The translations under genes and the position numbers were made by a program. From Planosporangium thailandense (GTDB taxonomy: Bacteria; Actinomycetota; Actinomycetes; Mycobacteriales; Micromonosporaceae), in contig NZ_JAATVY010000009.1 of assembly GCF_011947195.1 (NCBI RefSeq), forward strand, positions 124,001-188,000: DNA of 64,000 bases, in the 5' to 3' direction. This document shows positions 57,489-64,000 of this stretch, in pieces. Positions within the stretch are counted from its first letter, which is position 1, and each line of letters begins with the position of its first letter. Below the pieces are notes generated by a model. The model ran no database searches. It saw nothing but the letters and a program-made list of their open reading frames with translations, and was not told the DNA's origin.

Positions 57489-58561
57489 GAGGAAGTCCCC
57501 TTCAACACGTCGGCCAGGACGGCCACAAAGGCATCAGTGGTGGCGGTGTCGCGGACGGCCAGGCGCAGCCAGTCCGGCCCCAGGCCGGGGAACGTGTCAC
57601 AGCGGCGCACCGCGTACCCGCGCTCGCGCAGCCGGTCGCGCACGCCCGGCCCGTCAGCCACCTCGATGAGCACGAACGAACTGGCGGGGGTACCGGCGAC
57701 CCGCACGCCGGACAGCGAGGCGAGGCGGTCCAGCAGGTGCGCCCGGTCGGCGGCGAGCCGGTGCGCGATGGCCCGCTCCGCGGCGACGGCGGTCGGCGAG
57801 GCGCACGCGACGGCCGCGGCCAGGGCCGGCGTGGATACCGGCCACAGCGGCGCGACGGCGTCCAGCCGGTCGACCAGCGCGGCGTCGGCCAGCAGGTACC
57901 CCACCCGCAGGCCGGCGAGTCCCCAGGTCTTGGTGAAACTGCGGATCACGACGAGCCCGGGCAGGTCGCGGCGGTGCGCCAGCGACTGCGGCTCGCCGGG
58001 CACGGTGTCGGCGAACGCCTCGTCGACGACCAGGACCCGGCCGGGGCGGGCCAGCGCGGCGACGGTCTCCCGGTCGTGCAGTACCGATGTGGGGTTGGTG
58101 GGGTTGCCGAGGACGACCAGGTCGGCGTCGTCAGCCACGAGCGAGGGGTCGAGCCCGAAGTCCGGGTCGAGGACCACCCGGTCCACGGCGTGGTCGGCGG
58201 CCCGCAACGCGGCTTCCGGCTCGGTGAACTGCGGATGCACCACGACCGGCCGGACCGGCCGGAGCGCGTGGGCGAGCAGGCTGAACGCCTGCGCGGCCCC
58301 GGCGGTCAGCAGTACCTCCGCGGGTGGCCGCCCGTGCCGGGCGGCGACGGCCGCACGGGCCGGGCCCGGGTCGGGGTAGCGGGCCAGGTCGGCCAGCGCC
58401 GCGGCGATGGGCTCCGCCAGCCAGTCGGGCATGGGATCGGCCCGTACGTTCACCGCCAGGTCGACCAGCCCGTCGGCCACCTCGCGGTCGCCGTGGAAAC
58501 GCAGGTCCGCGGCTGCGGTGCCGGCGGGTGCGGGCGGACGCGGCGGGACCATGCTGAGCAT
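57485..58561 (-). CDS. cobC: PLP-dependent aminotransferase-like protein CobC/CobD type
   Basis: 358-residue fold-type I PLP enzyme related to threonine-phosphate decarboxylase (aminopropanol linker of cobalamin) and to the M. tuberculosis Rv2231c product. Schiff-base Lys in SFTKTWGLAGLRVGY; VLGNPTNPTSVL and VVDEAFAD are conserved. Start ATG 58561 or 58552. Coupling to cobT supports a cobalamin role. Confidence 0.9.
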   Translation of the reverse strand: MLSMVPPRPPAPAGTAAADLRFHGDREVADGLVDLAVNVRADPMPDWLAEPIAAALADLARYPDPGPARAAVAARHGRPPAEVLLTAGAAQAFSLLAHALRPVRPVVVHPQFTEPEAALRAADHAVDRVVLDPDFGLDPSLVADDADLVVLGNPTNPTSVLHDRETVAALARPGRVLVVDEAFADTVPGEPQSLAHRRDLPGLVVIRSFTKTWGLAGLRVGYLLADAALVDRLDAVAPLWPVSTPALAAAVACASPTAVAAERAIAHRLAADRAHLLDRLASLSGVRVAGTPASSFVLIEVADGPGVRDRLRERGYAVRRCDTFPGLGPDWLRLAVRDTATTDAFVAVLADVLKGTSS

Positions 58562-58649
58562 CTTGCCCGGCCGGCGGTGTGGCCACGAATCCGGGTGGTG
58601 GCGGCCATGAATACGCCACAAACTAGCTAATTTGTCCTATCTTGTCCTG

Positions 58650-60539
58650 GTGGAGCGGACCCAGCGGCACCGCGGCCGCCTGGTCGGACGGGTCGTCGGC
58701 CTCGTACCGACCGGCCTGATCATGTGCGTCGCCGTGGCCGTGCTGTCGTACCCCTTCGCGGCGATGGTGGGGCTCACCGTCAGCGCCAGCATCAACGAGG
58801 TCGACATCCAGGCCCAGCAGCTGCCCGAGGTGCCGCCGCCGCAGCCCAGCCGGCTGTACGCGGCCGACGGCACCACCCTGGTCGGCCAGTTCTCCGACCA
58901 CGGCCACGGGTACACCCCGCTCGACCGCGTCGCACCCGCGCTCGCGCAGGCGGTCGTCGCCGATGCCCGGTCGGACCAGCCCGCGCGGGGCGCCTCGACG
59001 CTGACCCGGCAGTACGTCCGCGACGTCCTGCTGGACGCGGCCCGCACGCCGCAGGAGCTCGAGGCCGCCAGCGAGCCGACCGCCGCCCGCGAACTGCGCG
59101 AGACGCAGCTCGCGGAAACCGTCGAGCGGAAGCTGACCAGGGCGCAGATCCTGGAGCGCTACCTCAACATCGCGTACTTCGGCCACCAGGCGTACGGGAT
59201 CGCCGCCGCCGCCGGCGTGTACTTCTCCAAGCGCCCCGCCGATCTCACCGTCGGCGAGGCGGCTCTGCTGGCCGGGCTGATCCGGGAACCGTCGGCGCAC
59301 GACCCGGCCGGCGACCCGGCCGCCGCGGCCGAGCGGCGCGACCGGGTCCTCGACCGGATGGTCGCCCTGCACGACATCACCCGGGCAGCCGCCGACCGGG
59401 CCAGGTCGGAGCCGGTCACGCTCCGCCTGTCCGAACCGCCCGACGACTGCGCGGCGACCACCGACCCCGGCTACGGCTACTTCTGCGACCTGTTCACCGC
59501 CTGGTGGATGGGGCAGCCGGCGTTCGGATCGAGCCCCGAGGAGCGGCTGAGCCGGCTGCGCCGCGGCGGGTACCGGATCGTCACGTCGCTCGACGCCGCG
59601 CTTCAGGCCGGCGCGTACCGGCACGTCGTCGCCGACGAGCCGGCCGGCAGCCCGGTCGCCCACGGGCTCGTCGCGATCGAGCCCGGCACCGGCCGGGTGC
59701 GCGCGATCGCCGTCAACCGGCCGTACCCGGGCCCGGCCGGCCCGTCCCCGGGTGGCACGGCCCTGCCGAGCCGGCCGGCGGGCACCACCGGCACGCTGTT
59801 CACGATGCTCGCCGCGCTCGACCGGAACCTGCCGCTCACCACGTCGATCTCCGCGCCACGCACCGGACGGCAGACGATGTGGTCGGCGTTCGGCGAATCC
59901 GTCGACACGTACTTCGCCCAGCTCGAGCAGCAGATCGGCGCCGACGCGGCGGCGGCCGTGGCCACGCGGCTCGGCCTGACCCCGCGCACCGGCGGCGTCG
60001 CGAGCGCCACCCCGCTGGAGCTGGCCGGGGCGTACGCCACGATCGCCGCCGACGGCGTGTACTGCGACCCGCTCCCCGTCGCGAGCGTCACCGACCCCGA
60101 CGGCGCCCCGGTCATGACGTCCGGCGTCACACCTGTCGACGTCGCCGCGCCCCGGTGCCGCCAGGCCGTACGGCCGCAGGTGGCGCGCGCCGCGGTCGAC
60201 GCCGCCCGCTGCGTCACCGGCTACGGCGCGGCGACCGCCGGCGTCTGCGGAACCCGGTCGACCGCCCCGTCGGTGTACCGGACGGTCCGGCGCCCGGTCG
60301 CGGGCGGGACCGGTACCACCGACGACGACCGGACCGCGTGGTTCGTCGGGTTCTCGCCGGCGCTGACCGTGGCGAGCTTCGTCGCCGCCCCGGACGGTCC
60401 CCGGGTCGCGCTGGGCGCCGCCCATCGCGCCGCCCCGATCCGGTCGGCGGCGCAGACGCTGCGCGACGGTCTGGCCGGCACCGCCGTACGCGGCTTCACC
60501 GCGCCGGACCCGACCATCGCGTACGGCCGGCGGGGCTAA
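58650..60539 (+). CDS. degenerate class A penicillin-binding protein homologue
   Basis: 629 residues with the layout of bifunctional PBPs: membrane anchor (VVGLVPTGLIMCVAVAVLSY), GT51-like domain (about 60-260), transpeptidase-like domain (about 320-600). GT51 motifs GASTLTRQYVR and ERKLTRAQILERYLNIAYFG remain, but motif 1 with the catalytic Glu (E-D-x-x-F-x-x-H) is absent; only DARSDQPAR lies there. In the transpeptidase domain GSTFK-type SxxK is GTTGT, SxN is SVD (ESVDTYF) and KTG is GTG (AGGTGTTDDDRTAWFVG). Both activities should be lost while the frame stays intact over 1.9 kb, suggesting a regulatory or structural role. GTG 58650 has no ribosome site. Confidence 0.9.
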   Translation: MERTQRHRGRLVGRVVGLVPTGLIMCVAVAVLSYPFAAMVGLTVSASINEVDIQAQQLPEVPPPQPSRLYAADGTTLVGQFSDHGHGYTPLDRVAPALAQAVVADARSDQPARGASTLTRQYVRDVLLDAARTPQELEAASEPTAARELRETQLAETVERKLTRAQILERYLNIAYFGHQAYGIAAAAGVYFSKRPADLTVGEAALLAGLIREPSAHDPAGDPAAAAERRDRVLDRMVALHDITRAAADRARSEPVTLRLSEPPDDCAATTDPGYGYFCDLFTAWWMGQPAFGSSPEERLSRLRRGGYRIVTSLDAALQAGAYRHVVADEPAGSPVAHGLVAIEPGTGRVRAIAVNRPYPGPAGPSPGGTALPSRPAGTTGTLFTMLAALDRNLPLTTSISAPRTGRQTMWSAFGESVDTYFAQLEQQIGADAAAAVATRLGLTPRTGGVASATPLELAGAYATIAADGVYCDPLPVASVTDPDGAPVMTSGVTPVDVAAPRCRQAVRPQVARAAVDAARCVTGYGAATAGVCGTRSTAPSVYRTVRRPVAGGTGTTDDDRTAWFVGFSPALTVASFVAAPDGPRVALGAAHRAAPIRSAAQTLRDGLAGTAVRGFTAPDPTIAYGRRG

Positions 60540-61114
60540 CGCAGGTCGGCCGCGACCAGCGACCAGATCTCGACGTCGACCCGCCCGCCGGCCACGTGCC
60601 CGGCGTTGCGCAGCAGCCCTTCGTACGTGAAGCCGGCCTTCTCCGCCACCCGGCGCGACGCCACGTTGCCGGGCGCCACCCGCAGCTCGACCCGCTGGAA
60701 GTCGTGCTCGAGGATCAACGCGATCGCGAGCGCGTCGACCGCCTCCGCGGCCACCCCGAAGCCGCGGGCGCCGGGCGCGACCGCGTACGACACCTCGGTC
60801 GAGCGGGCGGTCCAGTCGGTACGCCGGAGCCACAGGCAGCCCACGACCCGATCGTCTTCGCGCCGCACCACGCCGTAATGGTCGCCGTCGCCGCCGTCGC
60901 GGACCGCCGTGGCGAGGTCGGTGCACCAGGACACCGCGTCGACCGGCCCGTCCCCGGTGGGGAACGGCAGCCAGCGGCGGGTCTGCCGGTCGGCGAAGAT
61001 CTCGGCGACGTCCGCGGCGTCGTCGACCTCCAGCGGACGCACGTGCAGCCGCGGGGTAGCGACCGTCAGCGACGGGAACCGCGTCACCGTCGCCGGCCAG
61101 TAGGAGGCGCTCAT
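60536..61114 (-). CDS. GNAT acetyltransferase, RimJ/RimL type
   Basis: 192 residues. TPRLHVRPLEVDDAADVAEIF start, acetyl-CoA loop in VAPGARGFGVAAEAVDAL, and VELRVAPGNVASRRVAEKAGFTYEGLLRN, the signature of N-terminal or small-molecule acetyltransferases of this subgroup. Target unknown. Its stop overlaps that of the PBP-like gene tail to tail. AGGAG lies inside the start region (TAGGAGGCG on the plus strand), not upstream, so the ribosome site is weak. Confidence 0.9.
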   Translation of the reverse strand: MSASYWPATVTRFPSLTVATPRLHVRPLEVDDAADVAEIFADRQTRRWLPFPTGDGPVDAVSWCTDLATAVRDGGDGDHYGVVRREDDRVVGCLWLRRTDWTARSTEVSYAVAPGARGFGVAAEAVDALAIALILEHDFQRVELRVAPGNVASRRVAEKAGFTYEGLLRNAGHVAGGRVDVEIWSLVAADLR

Positions 61115-61231
61115 CGTCTCAAGACCCCTCCGCCCCGAGGAACAACCGCAGGCATCGATCGCAGCCGCCGTCCGCCGACGATACCGGGTCACGGCAACCG
61201 GCACCTCGTTTGCAGCCGGTAGCGTTGTGGC

Positions 61232-62005
61232 GTGTACCGGTTCCTCGCCACCCCCCGCTGGCTGGGGCTGGCCGCGCTGTCGTTGCTCCTCGCCGCAGTG
61301 ATGGTCGGCCTCGGCGACTGGCAACTGCACCGCTATCACGAGCGCTCGGCGATCAACGCCCGTATCGACGCAGGCAGCAGCGGTCCGGCCGTGCCGATCA
61401 CGCGCGTGCTGCCCGCGCCGGGCGGTGCGCACGGGCAGGTCGGTCCCCCGCCGTCGAACACCAGGGAGTGGACGCGGATCCAGGTGACCGGGCACTACGA
61501 CCCCGCCCACGAGCACCTGGCCCGGGGCCGCAGCGTCAACGGCCAGGTGGGCTTCGAGGTGCTCACCCCGCTGATGCTCGACGACGGCTCGGCGGTGCTC
61601 GTCGACCGGGGCTGGCTGCCTCCCCCGACCACCGGTGGCGCGCTGGACAAGCCGCAGGTCCCGGCGGCGCCGACCGGCCAGGTCACCGTCGTCGGGCCGC
61701 TGCACCGGCCCGAGAGCGGCGCGGACCGTCCCGTCGACGGCATGGTGCGGCGCGTCTCCCCCGCCACGTTGAGCCTGCCGTACCCGGTCTACGGCGGGTA
61801 CGTGACGCTCGACCACCAGACGCCGCCGGCCGACGCCCGGTTCACGGCCATACCCAGCGAGCACGAGAACGCCTGGCAGAACGCGGGGTACGTGGTGAAC
61901 TGGTGGGCGTTCGCGATCCTGACGCTCTTCGGGTACGGATACCTCGCCCGCCGCGAGGCCCACGGCGATGCGACCGGCGAGCGCCCGGTCGAGGTGCCGG
62001 CGTAG
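61232..62005 (+). CDS. SURF1-family cytochrome oxidase assembly protein
   Basis: 257 residues with two membrane helices flanking an extracytoplasmic domain. GLGDWQLHRYHERSAINARI at the first helix and LVDRGWLPPP are SURF1 hallmarks; the C-terminal helix is VVNWWAFAILTLFGYGYLARR. Assists cytochrome aa3 oxidase assembly. GTG start. Confidence 0.92.
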   Translation: MYRFLATPRWLGLAALSLLLAAVMVGLGDWQLHRYHERSAINARIDAGSSGPAVPITRVLPAPGGAHGQVGPPPSNTREWTRIQVTGHYDPAHEHLARGRSVNGQVGFEVLTPLMLDDGSAVLVDRGWLPPPTTGGALDKPQVPAAPTGQVTVVGPLHRPESGADRPVDGMVRRVSPATLSLPYPVYGGYVTLDHQTPPADARFTAIPSEHENAWQNAGYVVNWWAFAILTLFGYGYLARREAHGDATGERPVEVPA

Positions 62006-62045
62006 TCATATGCGGAAATACCACCCCGGCATCTACAGTGCCGTT

Positions 62046-62483
62046 ATGAGTACCGACGTCGATGGCGACGAGCCGGCGTCGACCGCCGCGCCGGCCCCGG
62101 TGACGGGCGGCGCGTCGAGCCCGGTGACGGGCGGCGCCACCGTGGCGCGGCGTCCGGCGCGGCGAAGCGGTGACCTCCTCGGCCGGATCGGCGACATCGA
62201 GGTGACCGCCGCTGCGCTGCGGACCCCGGCCGGTCGGATCCCAAGGGCGGCCGCGAGCATCGAGGTCACGGACGAGCGGATCGTGCGTACGCCGATGTGG
62301 GCGGTCTTCTGCGCGATCGTCGGCACCTTCGCCGCGCCCGTGATCAGTCTGCTGTTCCTGCTCGTCAAGGAGACGGCTCCCGGGGCCGTCCGGGTACGGG
62401 TGGCCGGTGGCGGGGTGCGCCACGAGACCGTGGTCACCGACCCCGCCGAGATCGAACTGGCGGGCCTACTCGCCGCCGGTTAG
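62046..62483 (+). CDS. small membrane protein of unknown function
   Basis: 145 residues. N-terminus low-complexity with a repeated PVTGGA; a middle part RIGDIEVTAAALRTPAGRIP; one membrane helix (MWAVFCAIVGTFAAPVISLLFLL) and a short C-terminal tail. Similar small proteins occur widely in actinobacteria without a function. ATG 62046. Its last 18 bases overlap the convergent DNA ligase gene. Confidence 0.78.
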   Translation: MSTDVDGDEPASTAAPAPVTGGASSPVTGGATVARRPARRSGDLLGRIGDIEVTAAALRTPAGRIPRAAASIEVTDERIVRTPMWAVFCAIVGTFAAPVISLLFLLVKETAPGAVRVRVAGGGVRHETVVTDPAEIELAGLLAAG

Positions 62484-64000
62484 CCGGCCGGCGTGGATCG
62501 CCCGTACGTCGTCGATGGTGTCGGCCTCGGCGGCGCTCTTGTCCTCGCGGTAGCGCAGTACCCGGGCGAAGCGCAGCGCCACGCCGCCCGGGTAGCGCGG
62601 TGACGTCTGCACCCCGTCGAAGGCGATCTCGACGACCAGTTCCGGGCGTACGGTGACGACCCACTCCCCTTCCGAGACGGCCAAGGCCTTGAGCCGCTCG
62701 GTCTGCCACCGCAGCATCTCGTCGGTGAGCCCCTTGAACGTCTTACCGAGCATGACGAACCCGCCGGTACGAGGGTCACGGGCGCCCAGGTGGAGGTTGG
62801 ACAGCCAGCCGCGGCGCCGGCCGTGGCCCCACTCGGCGGCGAGTACGACCAGGTCGAGGGTGTGCCGCGGCTTGACCTTGACCCAGGCGGCGCCCCGGCG
62901 GCCCACGTCGTACGGCGCGTCGAGCGACTTCACGACGATCCCTTCCTGACCCGCGTCGACCGCGTCGGCGAACGCCCGCTCCGCGTCGGCGACGCTGCTG
63001 ACCTCGGTACGGGTCACGAGCAGGTCGGCGGGGACGGCGGTGGCGAGCGCCGACCACCGGTCGCGGGCGGGCGCGTCGATCAGGTCGACGCCGTCGAGAT
63101 GGAGCAGGTCGAAGAAGAACGGCCGCAGCTCGGCCGGCTGCTTGCGGCGCGCGGCCCGGCTCGAGATCTCCTGGAACGGCAGCGGCCGGCCGGCCGCGTC
63201 CAGCCCCATCGCCTCGCCGTCGAGCACGAGGGTACGGGCGGGCAGCGCGCGTACCGCGGCGACGACACCGGGCAGGCGGGCGGTGAGGTCGTCGAGGCTG
63301 CGGCTGAAGACCGCGACGTCGGAGCCGTCCCGGTGCACCTGGATGCGCACCCCGTCGAGCTTGGCGTCGGCGGCGGCCGGAAAGCCGGTGGCCGCGAGCG
63401 CGTCGGCCACCGACGGCGCGCTCTGGGCGAGCATCGGCGCGAGCGGCCGCCCGACGGCGAGGTGGAACTTCACGAGCGCCCCCGGACCGCCGGTGAGCGC
63501 GGCGGCGGCGACCGCCTTGACGTCACCGGCCAGCAGCAGGGCCCGGCGGACCTCCGCCACCCCGACGTCGGCCGCCTTCGCGATGGCGTCGACGAGCAGG
63601 CCGGCCTGGGCGCCCTGGCGCAGCTCGCCGGTGAGCAGGCCGACGAGTACCCGCTGCTCGTCGGCGGTCGCGGCGGCGAACAGTTCGTGGAGGAGGCGGC
63701 GGCGCTCGGCCTGGGACCCGGGGCCGCTGGTTTCGGACATCCGCTGCAGCGCGGCGTCGACCTGGTCGACCGTGAGGGTGGCGGCGGGCGCGGGCGCGGG
63801 CAGCTCACGCAGGCTGGCCCAGCCCACACCGGTCTGGCGTTGGCGCAGCTCGCCGGCCAGGTAAGCCGCGCCGGCGGCGATTCGGATCGTCGCGTACGGA
63901 TCGGCCGTGCCCGCGCCGACGGCGAGCCGGCGCAGCGCGTCGGCCAGAAGTTCGATCTTGGCTCGGCGGCCCGGGGTCTGCGTCAGCGCGGCCGACGTGG
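62466..64000 (-). CDS. ATP-dependent DNA ligase, 5' end cut by window edge
   Basis: At least 511 residues; the frame is open to the window edge, so the N-terminal end of the DNA-binding domain lies beyond 64000. Catalytic Lys in AKLDGVRIQVHRDG, then FSRSLDDLTARLP, LDGEAMG, EGIVVKSLDAPYDVGRRG, AAWVKVKPRHTLDLVV and the OB-fold end. Matches the LigB-like stand-alone ligases of mycobacteria (about 507 residues) rather than LigD. Probably only a few N-terminal residues are missing. Confidence 0.93.
   Translation of the reverse strand, partial: TSAALTQTPGRRAKIELLADALRRLAVGAGTADPYATIRIAAGAAYLAGELRQRQTGVGWASLRELPAPAPAATLTVDQVDAALQRMSETSGPGSQAERRRLLHELFAAATADEQRVLVGLLTGELRQGAQAGLLVDAIAKAADVGVAEVRRALLLAGDVKAVAAAALTGGPGALVKFHLAVGRPLAPMLAQSAPSVADALAATGFPAAADAKLDGVRIQVHRDGSDVAVFSRSLDDLTARLPGVVAAVRALPARTLVLDGEAMGLDAAGRPLPFQEISSRAARRKQPAELRPFFFDLLHLDGVDLIDAPARDRWSALATAVPADLLVTRTEVSSVADAERAFADAVDAGQEGIVVKSLDAPYDVGRRGAAWVKVKPRHTLDLVVLAAEWGHGRRRGWLSNLHLGARDPRTGGFVMLGKTFKGLTDEMLRWQTERLKALAVSEGEWVVTVRPELVVEIAFDGVQTSPRYPGGVALRFARVLRYREDKSAAEADTIDDVRAIHAGRLTGGE

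Overview
The window is GC-rich chromosomal DNA from an actinobacterium, most likely a member of the Micromonosporaceae. That assignment is an inference from codon use, frequent GTG starts and gene content. Gene order supports it: glyS, an smtB-like arsR plus zur, uppS, recO, era, a cdd-like gene, corC, ybeY, phoH, rsmE, dnaJ2, hrcA, hemW and lepA lie in essentially the order known from Mycobacterium tuberculosis (Rv2357c to Rv2404c). It is therefore a core chromosomal segment with lineage-specific insertions. I see no prophage, IS element, CRISPR array, tRNA or rRNA.

Layout. 1-11 kb: ppdK (3' end off-window), a CHASE/PAS histidine kinase, dusB, a coupled O-antigen-ligase-like/secreted-protein pair, glyS, and small membrane and ABM-domain genes. 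11-15 kb: a zinc operon znuA-znuC-znuB-arsR-zur behind a clear Zur box. 15-19 kb: an acyl-CoA dehydrogenase, an epoxide-hydrolase-like enzyme and a YcgQ/YcgR-type permease pair. 19-22 kb: a TPP riboswitch with terminator controlling ykoE-ykoD-ykoC, a thiamine-precursor ECF transporter. 22-24 kb: uppS and recO. 24-29 kb: a SipW/TasA-like surface-fibre module with its own two-component system, placed between recO and era. 29-33.5 kb: era, cdd-like, corC, ybeY, phoH. 33.7-38.5 kb: a beta-propeller lipoprotein, an SDR, and rsmE-dnaJ-hrcA under a CIRCE element. 38.7-45 kb: a DUF4870 protein, hemW, an enoyl-CoA hydratase, an SLT-like protein, GlsB and lepA. 45-50 kb: a YbjN protein, a repeat-bearing protein, two hotdog thioesterases and ettA. 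49.5-53.6 kb: trehalose synthesis, with otsA coupled to an otsB-GH15 fusion. 53.7-58.6 kb: a diguanylate cyclase and siroheme/cobalamin genes. 58.6-64 kb: a penicillin-binding-protein homologue that has lost its active-site motifs, a GNAT, SURF1, a small membrane protein and an ATP-dependent DNA ligase (5' end off-window).

Three things stand out. (1) A family of exactly 48-nt palindromes bounded by GATC occurs four times. Three copies sit where terminators belong; the fourth lies in frame inside the 3' end of ykoD and adds 16 residues to the protein. (2) The SipW/TasA-like module encodes a fibre-subunit candidate, its dedicated signal peptidase, a calcium-binding RTX protein and an LPXTG wall-anchored protein whose ectodomain resembles the fibre subunit, suggesting a self-contained surface-fibre and anchor system. 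(3) The PBP homologue at 58.65-60.54 kb has replaced all three transpeptidase motifs and lacks the first glycosyltransferase motif, so it is probably a pseudoenzyme.
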